Origin: Mortierella alpina
Lineage: Eukaryota; Mortierellomycota; Mortierellomycetes; Mortierellales; Mortierellaceae
Assembly (NCBI GenBank): GCA_029449245.1
Contig: JANATF010000008.1
Span: forward strand, 2,108,001-2,172,000
Reading direction: 5' to 3'
DNA length: 64,000 nucleotides
Below the pieces are notes generated by a model that was not told the DNA's origin, did no database searches, and worked only from the letters and a program-made list of their open reading frames with translations. This document shows, piece by piece, positions 10,767 to 21,619 of the stretch. Made by a program: the position numbers and the translations under genes. Numbering within the stretch: position 1 is the first letter of the stretch; every line of letters starts with the position of its first letter.

Positions 10767-11885
10767 TCAGGCCTCTGATACCCTATATACTAACTTCTCC
10801 CCACTGACGTCTTTACTCCTCAGCAGACTCAGGGCGTTTTGCGCTCTCTCAACCAGCGTCGCTCCCTCGACGATTCGTTGATGATTGGGCCGCACAACCC
10901 CTTGCGCTAGCAGTGCTGGCAATATCTCTGGCTGCAATTTCTCCTTGAACAACTCGTTCTGGAGATAGAAATGCGTTCGTACGCCACGGACAATGGCACC
11001 ATCGACCCACTTATCCGGCAGGCATTTGGACACATCCATCTCATACACTGGCTCCTCATCCTCGGTCGCATCCTTGATAATGACAGGGAGCATCACGCCA
11101 ACGCGGGATCCACTCTGGGCTATCTTCGTTAGGGGTTTCAACGTGCCGTCGAGCGAACCTATGCAATCCAGGATGTATGGTGCTTTCGGCTTCTCGTCCT
11201 TCAGGTAGTCCAGGATCCTATCGACGACATCGGATTTTCTATAGTCGAAGCAAACTGTCGCGCCAAGATTCTTGAGGTACTCGTGGTGCTTGCCGCTCGA
11301 GACAGCGAGGATCTTGGTGTAGCCCCAGTGCCGCAGGACCTGGATGGCGAAGATACCTACGCTGCTACTGGCACCCCAGACAAGGATCGGCTTCCTCGCC
11401 GCCTCGGGTTGCCAGCTCTGAGGGATAGGCCATAGCAGCTCGAGCTCGAGATCTGCGGTGAGCGAGTGGAATACGGTGACCAAATTCACCGGCACCGTAA
11501 CAGCCGCCTGTAGCGGTATTCCTTGAGGAACCTTGGAGGCCAAGTATGCGGGAATGGTGATGTATTCCTGTTGGTTTGCCTCCTTGCCGCCATGGAAAGC
11601 AAAAGCTGAGACCTGGTCACCGACCTGGAGGCCTTTGAGGTCGCCACCAGTGCCAACAGCAACCACAGTTCCGGCGGCGCCCCCGCTGCCTTGCAAGGCA
11701 GGATAGGAGGATATGAGAAGGCCGCCGTCAGAGCGATGGAGATCCAGGGGTGATGATGCAGTCCATTGGACACGGACCACGATTTCGCCAGCGGAGGGGG
11801 GGTACACTGGAGTTGAGATCTCGATAAGAGGCGTGCGCTTGGCTGCTAACGCGACGGCTTTCTGCGTGGACGGGAGGGTCGACAT
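10767..11885 (-). CDS. MDR-superfamily, zinc-independent NADPH oxidoreductase (CipB / enoyl-reductase type)
   Basis: A single-exon gene of 372 residues. The N-terminal GroES-like domain (about 8-130) holds VRVQWTASSPLDLHRSDGG and a VAVGTGG..GLQVGDQVSAF segment. The Rossmann fold carries the GASSSVG dinucleotide loop (residues about 171-177) and YILDCIGS. The catalytic and structural zinc ligands of alcohol dehydrogenases are absent, as in quinone-oxidoreductase and stand-alone enoyl-reductase members. Length and layout match fungal 'zinc-binding oxidoreductase CipB' or trans-acting enoyl reductases. The substrate cannot be told from sequence, and no biosynthetic gene cluster surrounds it. The start at 11885 has an ACCATG-like context; its neighbours on both sides are unrelated housekeeping genes. 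Confidence 0.85.
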   Translation of the reverse strand: MSTLPSTQKAVALAAKRTPLIEISTPVYPPSAGEIVVRVQWTASSPLDLHRSDGGLLISSYPALQGSGGAAGTVVAVGTGGDLKGLQVGDQVSAFAFHGGKEANQQEYITIPAYLASKVPQGIPLQAAVTVPVNLVTVFHSLTADLELELLWPIPQSWQPEAARKPILVWGASSSVGIFAIQVLRHWGYTKILAVSSGKHHEYLKNLGATVCFDYRKSDVVDRILDYLKDEKPKAPYILDCIGSLDGTLKPLTKIAQSGSRVGVMLPVIIKDATEDEEPVYEMDVSKCLPDKWVDGAIVRGVRTHFYLQNELFKEKLQPEILPALLAQGVVRPNHQRIVEGATLVERAQNALSLLRSKDVSGEKLVYRVSEA

Positions 11886-12441
11886 GGTGGAAATGGAAAT
11901 ATGGAGCTCAGTTCACAACGTAAAGGTACATGTATATACGACTATCTGTCTCTAGCCACTATACTTATAGATGCAGCGGATCTGCCAACTGACTACATTT
12001 GTAAGCGCATTTCTAAGCATTGCGTGATACTTCGCACCAAAAAAATGATCCATTGCTCCAGAAGGAAATTTGCAGCCCCATCCGTGGGGAATCCTCTGGT
12101 TTCATGGCGGGCGCCTTGCTCTCAGAAAGATCCGTGTCGGCACTCTGTGTACCTGGCACACATATGCAGCACTACCTTACTATGCACTGTTCACTCTTGA
12201 CCAATCACCCACCGTCTGTACATCTTTTTAGAAATCACACTTGTGCGATACTTACTCTAGGTCGCTGTGGATCAGCAAGTCCTCTCTTGCTATTTTCTAT
12301 CAATGCGTAGACTTGTACAATGGGACGGCCAGATAGACGCTCACACACAATATATAATCATTGCATTTAGTTTGATACAGTGTTAAAGTACTTTTAAAAA
12401 TGCAGTGGGCGGAAAAAATGTGGTGAACGACTCTCAACCAT
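11886..12441. other. Intergenic, promoter of MDR gene and 3' region of helicase gene
   Basis: These 556 bp lie upstream of the 11885 start and downstream of the 12442 stop. Only AT-rich unique sequence and short stop-rich ORFs were seen. Confidence 0.45.
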
Positions 12442-14754
12442 CTACGACAACACCTTGCCCATTCGGATGCCCACCATGATGCGCTCGGCCATGTTACGAT
12501 CCTTCCGACCCACAAGACTCGTAGCCCTGCCTCCGCGTCCGCCTCGAGCTGTGCGTCCCACGCGATGCAAATAATCTACGATTGTCACCGGAAAGTCATA
12601 CAGGACAACATGTTGCACCGCGGTCGTATCGATGCCACGAGAGGCAATGTCTGTGGAGATCAAAATTTTTCCGCCGACACTTGAGGAAGGTGATGATGCC
12701 GCCTTGCCGGCGCCAGATGGCAGAGGCGAGGCAAATGAGTCGTCTGTGAACTGCCTCAGGATCTCGTCCCTGTTTGTTGCGTCTCCGTGCAAGACTCCAA
12801 GCACTCCAGGAACCTTATTCGACTTAAGGTGCTCAAACAAAAGCTCGCATGAGTGTTTTGTGTTGCAGAAGATCAAGGTGTTCTCCTTGCGCCTGGCCCC
12901 TGCACTACTGGTGGTCACATGCTGTTGTTTCCCCAGAATGTCCAAGATGGCTTTTGGTCGGTTTCCAAAGTACGGCTTCAAATCCAAGAACGTCTGGTGC
13001 AATCCTGGTAGAGACTTGTGCAAGGATGGCGTTGTAATCTTGAGCAATCCTGGCAGCGTCTCGTCCAACGTGTCCGATACCTTCTTTGGTAGCGTCGCCG
13101 AGACAACTGTGATCTTTGCTTGACCCTCGGCAGGAGACGCCGACTTTGCCTGCTGCACGATCCTGGTGACCTCTGCTCCAAAGCCACGATCAAACATTGA
13201 GTCCGCCTCGTCAATCACAAGATGCCGAAGAGAGGACAGCGAGAGCCGATTCTCATCAAACGTACTGGTACTTCCTCTGCTGCGTCTATCATCCTCCTTG
13301 TCCCCTCGTTGTTGATCGTGTCTAGTCGGCTCCGGCTGAGGAAGATAATCCAGAAGACTTGCAGGGGTTGCCACAATAATGTCCACAGGTCCTGAAGCCA
13401 GCCTCTGGATAACGCTCTTGGGACTCATTGCGTGTGAGATCGCCAATGTCCTCAGTTTGACAGTGTGTGAGAACTCTTTGAGAATCCCTGATACCTGTGC
13501 TACAAGCTCACGCGAGGGTAGAAGGACAATAGCCCGCGGCTGGTTGTACTGACGGATGGTGTTTAGTGCCCGAACCTTGCTCCCCTCCTCATCAACACCC
13601 CCTTCATCGTTGTACATCTGCACAGCCTTATCCTCTTGGACCTTCAGGTCATGCATCATTGGTACAAGATACGCCAACGTCTTGCCGGAACCCGTTTCGG
13701 CTGCACATAGTGTGTATGGTGACTTTTTGCTTGGGTCAATCGATGCGGGGATCGTCAGCGCTTGGATCTCGGTTGGCTTGATGCTGGCGGCTGCAGACTC
13801 TGTAGATGAGGCCGTTGCAGACTTGTCCGAGGTCGCCAGAAGCTCAAGAACACCTCGTTCCACATCGGGATGCAAGCCCATGCTTTGAAACCGACTATTG
13901 GCGACTTTGTCTAGCATCTCTTGAACACTCTCTTGAGTCTGGGCGAATACGGGTTCTTCCTGTCCTGTTGTCGTTGACGAAGCCGCCCCGGCTGCAGACT
14001 GGGCATATGCTTTGTATTTGGAAGCGGGTATCTTTCGGTTCGAAACCAAGTTCAGGTTCACATCCGAGGCGATTGGCTTGAGTGCAAACCGAACGGGCAC
14101 AAATCCACGGACTTTGGGTCCTGACTTTCTCTTGGCTCCAGCCTCGATCAGCGTTCGCTCTGCTGCTGCAGCCTTGTCCCGTCCTGCATTCCCTGTCTTG
14201 GAAAGAGTGCCTTTAGAGCGATTGGCGGTTCGGGCAGAGAATCCTGGAGCGAATGTGTGTTCAAATTGTGGGTTCCTGGAGCCTCTCTCAATCGAAGTAA
14301 CTGACGTCGTCGTCGAATGGACCCTTTTCCTTGCGCCAGGTCTTGATCCTGTGGGGGACATTGCATCTCGTTCGTCGACCTTTGTCCACTGCCGTGTCTT
14401 AGACCTAACGACCTGCTCGGGCGATGGCGACTTGCCACCAAACCTGACACTATGTGCATTGTGTTTCGGGGTGGCAGAGACAGCGACCGTCCTGGCGGCC
14501 TTCAGTTTCTGCTCCTTGACGACTCGTTGCTTGGGACGGGGTGTTCTTTTGGCGTAGACCGCTGCAGTCCAGCTTGTGGAGAAGTGATGTTTGGCTGTGG
14601 ACTGTGAGAGCAAGGACGACGGAGTGGCGGAGAGTGGATACGATCGCAGAGAGACTAGGCCGTGTCTATGAGGGCACGCCAAGGGCGACGACGAAGAGAC
14701 CACAGTCCTCACGGACGACCAAAGCAGTGACCGAAGGGCTGGTTGTGAAAGCAA
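12442..14754 (-). CDS. MRH4: Mitochondrial DEAD-box ATP-dependent RNA helicase, MRH4-like
   Basis: A single-exon gene of 770 residues. The N-terminus is rich in Arg/Ser/Leu without acidic residues (LLWSSVRTVVSSSS..), fitting a mitochondrial presequence, followed by about 270 basic, low-complexity residues. Helicase motifs occur in order: Q motif (KPTEIQALTIPASI), I (AAETGSGKT), Ia (LLPSRELVAQ), Ib (VATPASLLD), II (VIDEADSMFD), III (VVSATLP), IV (TLIFCNTKHSCE), V (STDIASRGIDT) and VI (HRVGRTARGG). All residues needed for ATP hydrolysis and unwinding are present. In yeast, Mrh4 assembles the mitochondrial large ribosomal subunit. The MRH4 identity rests on presequence, basic N-terminal extension and overall layout, so paralogues remain possible. 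Confidence 0.8.
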   Translation of the reverse strand: MLSQPALRSLLWSSVRTVVSSSSPLACPHRHGLVSLRSYPLSATPSSLLSQSTAKHHFSTSWTAAVYAKRTPRPKQRVVKEQKLKAARTVAVSATPKHNAHSVRFGGKSPSPEQVVRSKTRQWTKVDERDAMSPTGSRPGARKRVHSTTTSVTSIERGSRNPQFEHTFAPGFSARTANRSKGTLSKTGNAGRDKAAAAERTLIEAGAKRKSGPKVRGFVPVRFALKPIASDVNLNLVSNRKIPASKYKAYAQSAAGAASSTTTGQEEPVFAQTQESVQEMLDKVANSRFQSMGLHPDVERGVLELLATSDKSATASSTESAAASIKPTEIQALTIPASIDPSKKSPYTLCAAETGSGKTLAYLVPMMHDLKVQEDKAVQMYNDEGGVDEEGSKVRALNTIRQYNQPRAIVLLPSRELVAQVSGILKEFSHTVKLRTLAISHAMSPKSVIQRLASGPVDIIVATPASLLDYLPQPEPTRHDQQRGDKEDDRRSRGSTSTFDENRLSLSSLRHLVIDEADSMFDRGFGAEVTRIVQQAKSASPAEGQAKITVVSATLPKKVSDTLDETLPGLLKITTPSLHKSLPGLHQTFLDLKPYFGNRPKAILDILGKQQHVTTSSAGARRKENTLIFCNTKHSCELLFEHLKSNKVPGVLGVLHGDATNRDEILRQFTDDSFASPLPSGAGKAASSPSSSVGGKILISTDIASRGIDTTAVQHVVLYDFPVTIVDYLHRVGRTARGGRGGRATSLVGRKDRNMAERIMVGIRMGKVLS

Positions 14755-15023
14755 AGCAGAAGGAGCATGCGTTTAGTATGGACCGGTCGCGACACGGCAA
14801 CGGAGCGGTGCAGCTACGTCGCAGCATGGCAAAGACCTTGCGCAACGGCTGTGTCAAGAACAAGCACCTGGCGCTGCACTGCTGTGTTGAGATTACCTGA
14901 CATGGCGAGGCGGAAGGAATGGACATACTTTTGGTGGCGATGTTTCCTTTTTGGTCCCAGGGAAAAAAATCAACAAAAAAAACGGTCTGGTCACGTTACG
15001 GGCATCTGGGTGCCATCTGCTTT

Positions 15024-15938
15024 CTACACAAGAATGCCAATATATTGGGCGCGTGGATACCGCTTCTGAAGCCCTGGCCATTGCACCAAAAACAAGTCGC
15101 ACAACGGGTACAGGAGCTTGCCTGCCAGACTCAACGTCCCGACTCGAGCAAAGCTTTCTACATATACCAGATCTGGTGTGGCCTCGTCCGGGACACCCAC
15201 TATCCTGGCTCCAATGACCGCAAGTGCTAGCGCGAAGCACGTTCCAGGCCCATTCATCAGCAGTATGCTCCTCCTTTCCTTCTTCGAGCGCCAGTCTGTC
15301 GTTGCAGCGCAACCGGGTCGATCTAGGCACGTCAGGGTCTTGATCAGAGGTAAAGCGAATCTCAGAGACTTGGCCAGCGTTATAGGCGTCGAGATCAGCG
15401 ACTGATGAACATTGCGACTCCTTGGAATTCGATGGACAGTGTATCCTCGTAGTACCCTGTTCACATCTGCGTTTCCTTTCTCATTCAAGTATTCCTTGTA
15501 TTCGACAGTAATATCCTTTTGACCACGGGCCGATTCGAGTCTGTGGGCTTTTTGGACGCTGCTATCATCATCCCAACCGACGACGTAGTGCCGAAGTGGG
15601 TATTTGATGGTGTCAAGGCTCGAGACCAACTGAAGCATCTCTGCGGTGTGGCCTCCAGAGCCCAGAAAAATAGTTGCTGTGCATTCGAAGTGCAGAGTTC
15701 TGTCCGTCGCTGACGTTTGTGAATTCAGATCAGCATCCTGTAGGAAAGACGACGATGTCCGTGGTGGTGCAATGACGTCCGCTGAAGACCATGCAGCTTT
15801 GCGTGCTCCGGCCCTTGAACGGTGCTGCGGAAGAGCGGCTCGAAGCCGGAGGGCCAAGATCAGACCCAAGGGGACAGCGACGAGCGCTGCGGTGACGATG
15901 GAGGTCACCAGGAGGCTGTTGACATTGTGCACGTTCAT
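15024..15938 (-). CDS. ALG14: UDP-GlcNAc transferase membrane-anchor subunit ALG14
   Basis: An intronless ORF of 304 residues. Alg14 anchors catalytic Alg13 to the ER; together they add the second GlcNAc to dolichol-PP-GlcNAc in N-glycan assembly. Start MNVHNVNSLLVTSIV is followed by a membrane anchor (about residues 9-32). The GT-B N-domain signature is strong: TIFLGSGGHTAEML, a YVVGWDDD segment, HRIPRSRNVHQS, LLMNGPGTC and the characteristic VESFARVGTLSLAGKLLYP followed by DLFLVQWPGLQ. The C-terminal tail is the Alg13-binding end. It is somewhat longer than yeast Alg14 (237 residues), mostly in the linker after the anchor. The frame is open upstream to 16025, but the hydrophobic N-terminus at 15938 matches the family. 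Confidence 0.92.
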   Translation of the reverse strand: MNVHNVNSLLVTSIVTAALVAVPLGLILALRLRAALPQHRSRAGARKAAWSSADVIAPPRTSSSFLQDADLNSQTSATDRTLHFECTATIFLGSGGHTAEMLQLVSSLDTIKYPLRHYVVGWDDDSSVQKAHRLESARGQKDITVEYKEYLNEKGNADVNRVLRGYTVHRIPRSRNVHQSLISTPITLAKSLRFALPLIKTLTCLDRPGCAATTDWRSKKERRSILLMNGPGTCFALALAVIGARIVGVPDEATPDLVYVESFARVGTLSLAGKLLYPLCDLFLVQWPGLQKRYPRAQYIGILV

Positions 15939-16119
15939 CGTGACAAGATGATGGGTCGTGGGTGCAACCTGTGCTCTCAAATTTACTCTTCTTTCCAACA
16001 CGAAATTGCGGCCATCGCCACACACGCGATCTGATCTTCAGATGATATGGACACATGGATGTAGAGGCAGGCTCATTTTACGCAGGTTTTTTTAGATGAG
16101 TGCTTTGTAGTCCGCCCTG

Positions 16120-19100
16120 TCAGTCCCTCGACCCGCCAGTGACCACCTTCTCGGCGCCCAGCTGCTGTATCGCAAAGGCCATCCACAGCGAGCTGGAACC
16201 GCTAAAGTGCCCGCCTTCCTCTAATCGCAACAGGAGCGGCGTCTCGTGTCTGCCAGCACACATCATCTTGTCCTTAGCCAACGTGCCTCTGGCCAGCACT
16301 TTCTCCTTGTCATCTTCCTCTGACGGCTCGCAATCGTTCGTCTTGCCATCGATGCTCCTCAACTTGGTCACAAATTTTAACGGCTCCGCATAACTTACCC
16401 TCCCGTCCGAGAGGCCACCCATGATCATCATGGCGGGATAAGGCTGGTTGCGTATCCGGTCATACGGCGAATACCGCTTCATCACCTCAAACACCTCCCG
16501 GCTCTCCAGAGGTGACCCCCACTCTGCCCACTCGTACTCGACCCAAGGAACATCCGGATCTGACATGTCCGCAATCACATCTACGAACGGCACCTGCGCA
16601 AGGACGGCTTTAACCATCTCTCCCACGATGTTCTTCTTTGTCCTTCCACTCTCCTCAATCGCATCGCCTGGCGGTGGGGCCTCAATCTCGCCCCATCGAT
16701 TCGCCATCCAGCCCGAAACCAGGCCTCCGGCACTTCTTCCTTCTATCACCACGGCTTCCTTCTCCACCATTCCAGAGTCTCGGACGTGGAGCAATACGTC
16801 CTCCACATCATAGAAAGTGTTGATCTTGTTTTCCTGCTTGCCGTCCGCATACCAATTACGACCCATAACGCCGTCACCGCGTGGGTGGACAAGGACGTAA
16901 ATGAATCCGCGGTGTAAGAGAGGCAGTATCACCAACGGATCAAACTTTGGTGCAGTCAGAGTCCCATATGCTCCGTATGCCTGAACAAATGCTGCCTTCC
17001 GCGGAAACTGGAGGTCATCTGGGAGGGAGTAATACACCATAGAGACCGGTATCATAACCTTGCTGTTATCGCCACCATCATCATCGTTGCTACCAGTAGT
17101 CAGAGACAAGTTCCTCCTTGACCCATGAGTCGAAGGGACCATGATTCGCATTTCCTTGAACTTTGCCATCTCTTTCTCCTGTTCCTGCGTTGAATCCTCG
17201 AAACGAGTGCCGTCAAGGCTGGACTCCAAGTCTTGGTAAAGGTCCTGCGATGTCGAAGACTGCCCCTTTCTATGACCATAGCGTATGCCCAAGGGAAATG
17301 GATCTCGGCAAATCAGACGTGTAGCGTTTCTCAACCTCGCTTCCTCATCGTCCTTGGAGCCTGCGATCGGTAACGGCGTCAGTGAGTGCATGTCAAACTC
17401 GTACAGAGCCCATGGATGGACAAAGGAGCAGTTTGAATAGAGCAGCTTTGTGGAGTAAAAGTCGCGCATCAACCTTTGCTCCTCGTCACGGATGTTGCCT
17501 GGCATGACCGTTGCGATTTTGAACTCCTTATCGTAGGGTCGAAGCCTTTGAAGTTCCTTGAGCGGAAGCTCTATTCCTACGTCGCCCGGACGAGGCGCAG
17601 CAAATATTCGAACCTCTTGCAGACCTGCACGCCAGACCCAAGCCACGATATGCTCGACAAAAACCTCGATTCGCTCGATGTACTCCTCCGCATTGTAGGC
17701 AATCACAAGTTCATCCTCGCCAGCGTCGTCTTTCAAGAACGAGCTGGCACTTGAGCCATGGCTTGCTATCCTCGGAGCCATAACAGGCTGATCCTGGGGA
17801 GAATACTCGACTGGGATCCGAATGACCTTGAAGTCTACAGCCCCTCCATGGTTGGTACGGATGTAAAAATACCCGGAGTGGTGCTCGACATTATAAATAA
17901 CATCCTCCTCAGCCTGACGGACCAAATTCCAGCCCTTATCAGGGCTGTCGATGCTGAGGAAGTAGGTACAAGTACTCGCTTCGCCAGTGCTCTATGCATT
18001 TTTTCAACGATGACAATGGATTATTGTCAGTGTGGTTCCTTACCCACCTGCCCGAATTGTCCTTGCTGTGCCGCGGTCGACTCACGGCAAACCCTTTGGC
18101 ACAACCTTCGCAATACATATGTTGAGTGCTTACCCGAATTAGAAGAAATCGGTTGTCGTTTGTGAACGAGATGCCTAAGATATTCCTCTCGTCCTGTTCT
18201 TGCATCACCATCTCGGGCTCATACATCTTAAGCGGTGCTTCTTTCTTGCGTCCTGTTTGATTGCCTTCTTCTTCCAGGCTATTGACCTTGACTCTCCAAA
18301 CCTCACGAGCTAGACCCTTAGGATCCAATCGCGTAAAGTAGAGATAGAGCGACCCTCTCAGTTTTACCCAGCGCATCTCAGTCCCTGCGTCCTTCACCAC
18401 TGCGCCATTGATGCTCACTAATTCGTCTTGAAGGCTTGCCGATGAATGTGCAGAGTTGCTGCTATCCGTCTTGAGAGGAGGCGGATCCTGTTCCTCAGGC
18501 AGCGACAGCGAGGCGAGCGGTCGGATTTGGATGCGGTATCGCTCATCCCCCGATATATCATAGCTGTATGCAAAAAACAAGTTTTCGCTAGCGGGATCCT
18601 CGTAGCTCCTTTCATCGTCGCCTCTGCTGTATCCAGTAAGTCCGTGTGCATTTCCCTTAAAATGATTCTCCACATCGAGCTTCATAAAATCTGACTTTGG
18701 CTGAATCTCAATGGACCCGAATGAAAATTCGCCTGCCTCGTCTTCTCGTCCATGCTTCTTTGCAAGCCGATTAATGTCGAGGACAACCTGGACTGGCGTA
18801 GGTGACCTCTCGGCCGAACAACCTCCTGAATACACCGTCTCCGCAGTGGAAGGCTGCGGTAATGAGAATATATTTTGTAAGAGGTTTTGCGAGGACGGAT
18901 TATCGCCAGCCGATGGTGCAGTGGTGATGTATGACATGTATGAGCGGCGCCTCTCCTCGCGTGTGTTCTGATATTGATTTCTGAGAATGGGTCGTCGCTT
19001 GTAGACTCCAAAATCACCCACAGACGTATCCAACCAATACCGCCATCTGTCAATGTCCCAAAACTGAGTATCCTCGAGTCTCTCTACTCTCGGTTTCGAA

Positions 19101-19441
19101 CGCGGCTTCGTTGAGCTGGAACGACTTTCGCCTCCCATAAAGCCGCCTAGATGGCTACTTTGGGATGCTTGCCGATATATGGCACTTCGAATTTGCTGCA
19201 TCTCGTTCTCAAGCTGCTTTTGAATGGCCGCCACTCCTGACTGCTGGACCCAGGCGGTCGTGTACTCGGACTCTTTTTGGATATATTTCTGCACATCTGG
19301 ATCACGATCAATGTGGTGCATCCAGCGGTAGTGATCGATCAAGGTCTCATTGTAGAGAGTCAGAGGTCGAGGAATCCTTTTGGCCCGAGGCGGAAGCTGT
19401 GGGCGTCCGCGAAGCTTGACGGGGCGAGACGACGCAGACAT
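16120..19441 (-). CDS. Prolyl oligopeptidase-family serine peptidase (oligopeptidase B-like, S9A)
   Basis: Two exons (19441-18134 and 17991-16120) joined by a 142-bp intron with GTAAGC donor and CATAG acceptor give 1059 residues. The N-terminal propeller begins with the family motif PRPLTLYNETLIDHYRWMHH. The C-terminal hydrolase domain holds VLVHPRGDGVMGRNWY, the nucleophile GRSAGGLVSGWMANR, the acid GGLSDGRVSYAEP and the base His in EEGGHFSG. All three catalytic residues are intact. Family members cleave short peptides after basic or prolyl residues in the cytosol; here the specificity is not resolvable. At 1059 residues it is about 300 longer than bacterial oligopeptidase B, through low-complexity insertions in the propeller (around 19130-19070, 18520-18400 and 17250-17080). 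It lies in tandem with ALG14 on the same strand. Confidence 0.87.
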
Positions 19442-19649
19442 TGAGAATGATGGTGGAGGCTGCTGGGACTCAAGTTCGTCGGCAGATGTCTCGAGAACTT
19501 CGCCCTCGAAGTACTTGCCATTTGTCAGGGTCGAAAGTGATGACGAGAAGGATCCAGGCGAGACGGACGTTGATCCGGCGATGAGCGCTAGATGGTGTCA
19601 ATTTACATTGTGATGAGAATAGACCAGAGATAAGAGTAAAGTGCCAGCG

Positions 19650-20285
19650 TCAGCACATTTGGGGAGCAAACATCTCGCTATGCACATCACTTTCACCAGA
19701 GATTCGCAAGTGTGCATGAGCTGCTGCGACCCTACCTTCATCCGCTTGTAATAACTGTCTAAGGGACTGTGTGAAAGAAGTCATTGACGCCGAGGTAGAT
19801 AAATCCGTGGACCGGCCGGAGAGCAGGCTCAAAGCGGCAATGGAGAAAAGAATAATGAGCATGAGAGCCATTCCCATGATGAGTCGAAGGAGACGCCGTG
19901 AGCTTTTGCCAACTCTGAGCTGGTTATGGAGGCCGTGCTTAGTCCCAGGAAAATTTTGATCGAAGGAGCGACGATAAGCGTGCTTTTCGCCAGCTGAACA
20001 CTCGCCATCGTCTTGCTTATTCCAGGTAGATCCAGCCTGTTCCATCCTATCCTGGATGACCTGCAGGCGCTGTCGATGAGGCAGTCCCCCAGCAACCTCG
20101 TCATCGACCGAACTGAGCGAGACTGAGGCGTCGGTTGCCATGGTGGTTGGGATGCTGATGGCGCCTGCACCAATCGCGGCGTCGGCTATCAACGAGCCAA
20201 GCAGAGTGCCTTTCGTTGCTGCCGTGGCCTGAGGCAATGCGGCGTGCTCCCCTCTCGCGGCATTCATGTGATTGCGTTTATGCAT
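19650..20285 (-). CDS. Hypothetical single-pass membrane protein
   Basis: An unbroken minus-strand frame of 211 codons from the ATG at 20285 (MHKRNHMNAARGE) to the stop at 19650. It has Ala/Thr-rich and polar stretches, a basic GKSSRRLLR just before a strong hydrophobic segment (LIMGMALMLIILFSIAALSLL, about 50 residues before the end), and a short polar tail. This fits a single-anchor membrane protein, but no domain is recognised. The frame stays open to 20525, and another ATG follows six codons later. It sits upstream of and in the same direction as the oligopeptidase gene, about 210 bp away. Coding status rests on the long open frame and the membrane segment only. Confidence 0.4.
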   Translation of the reverse strand: MHKRNHMNAARGEHAALPQATAATKGTLLGSLIADAAIGAGAISIPTTMATDASVSLSSVDDEVAGGLPHRQRLQVIQDRMEQAGSTWNKQDDGECSAGEKHAYRRSFDQNFPGTKHGLHNQLRVGKSSRRLLRLIMGMALMLIILFSIAALSLLSGRSTDLSTSASMTSFTQSLRQLLQADEGRVAAAHAHLRISGESDVHSEMFAPQMC

Positions 20286-20525
20286 TCGGCAGATCGCAGA
20301 GGAGCCTTTGGGAAGAATGCAGGTGCTGATGGGGAGTCTTGACTGAATGCGACGACAGCGCCAAGTCGCACAAAGGGCGAGACAGAGCAAAAAGATAGGG
20401 GCACGTGCGCCTCCTTCAAACACGGCTGACTCGCTGCATATGCATGGAGAGGTTCCAAAATCGCGCTGGCCATCCCGATCACATATCTCCCTTCGGGCCA
20501 TTCGCCTTGAAGTTTTGTCCCGCAA

Positions 20526-21619
20526 GACCTTTACATTTTAAAATAGCCTGGCAATGGCGATGAAAGGAGAAGACTTTGAAAAAATAGGCCGATTCTCGCC
20601 ACTTTCTTTTGGTGCCGTTGTCTTCGGTGAAGAGAGTTCTGACCCCACGACCTTGTCCGCCATCATGCTTCTCCTCAAAAGACGTCTACTTTAGCTCCCC
20701 TTCGAAGGTTTGAGTGTCCAGAGTCATTCCAGACCTGCCAGGGATCTATTTTCTATTGATCAGAATGAATCTCTTCACTGCCGCCTAGAAACTCAGCAAG
20801 AGAGAACTTTATAAAGGAAATGCCGTCTGATCATCTGCGTAAGTGTGGGTTGAACAGTTGGTGGGAGAAGCTCAAATGTTGCCTCTGTGGTCGACAATTT
20901 TCCTTCTGAATTGTGGTTTTGACTCACCTATTTTCCATCGTTCTTCGTTTTGGTCTACTCTTGGCTTATACTTCTCACTACTCAAGCTTTTTGCATGATG
21001 ACCCAAAGGTTCGGCGCATAATTGGCCTTTTGAAGCATGCAGGATGTGCTATTTACAAGTTGCATGACTGAGACTTCACAACTTGCACGTCCTTTTTATA
21101 CCTCCTGTTCCTTTCTCTCTCCCACTACACTTTGTCTATTCCTCATCATCGTTGTCTTCGTCCAAAACGCCTTCCGATACCAAGCATCCACCGAGGTTAG
21201 ATTTTGGTCCTTTTCCTTGACTAGTTTGCCTCTGTTTCTGCTTCTGCCGTAAATTTTGTGCATTTTCAGGTATGCCATCCTTCGTTCTCGAAAGGAGCAA
21301 AAGTTGCAGCGTTCCAATTTCTGTCCCACGTAATGTGCGGTGCTGGAAGTTGTCTGTGCCTGAGAAGTCAAGCCTCAGTGTGATACTTTGCTCTCCTCAC
21401 TCAAGAATTTGTCCGGTTTCCAGAGGACGGCGCATATCGTGGCTGGTCTGGGTGAAGGCTCTCTGTGCTAACATGATCGAACTGATATCCTCTTGTGTGA
21501 TCATGAATGTGATAGGCTTCTAATCCAGAACCGTTCATCCCGCCTTCACCAAACTCAACTGACTTGCAACCTCCTGGCTCTACCAAAAAAAAAAAAAAAA
21601 AAAAAAAAAGTAAGCTACA
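20526..21619. other. Intergenic / likely 5' UTR region with A25 tract
   Basis: About 1.1 kb between divergent genes. Pyrimidine-rich patches (about 21100-21160) and a possible intron (21197-21269, GT..TTTTCAG) suggest a spliced 5' UTR for the gene at 21620. A 25-A run at 21585-21609 ends 10 bp before that start. No conserved ORF or RNA gene was seen. Confidence 0.4.
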
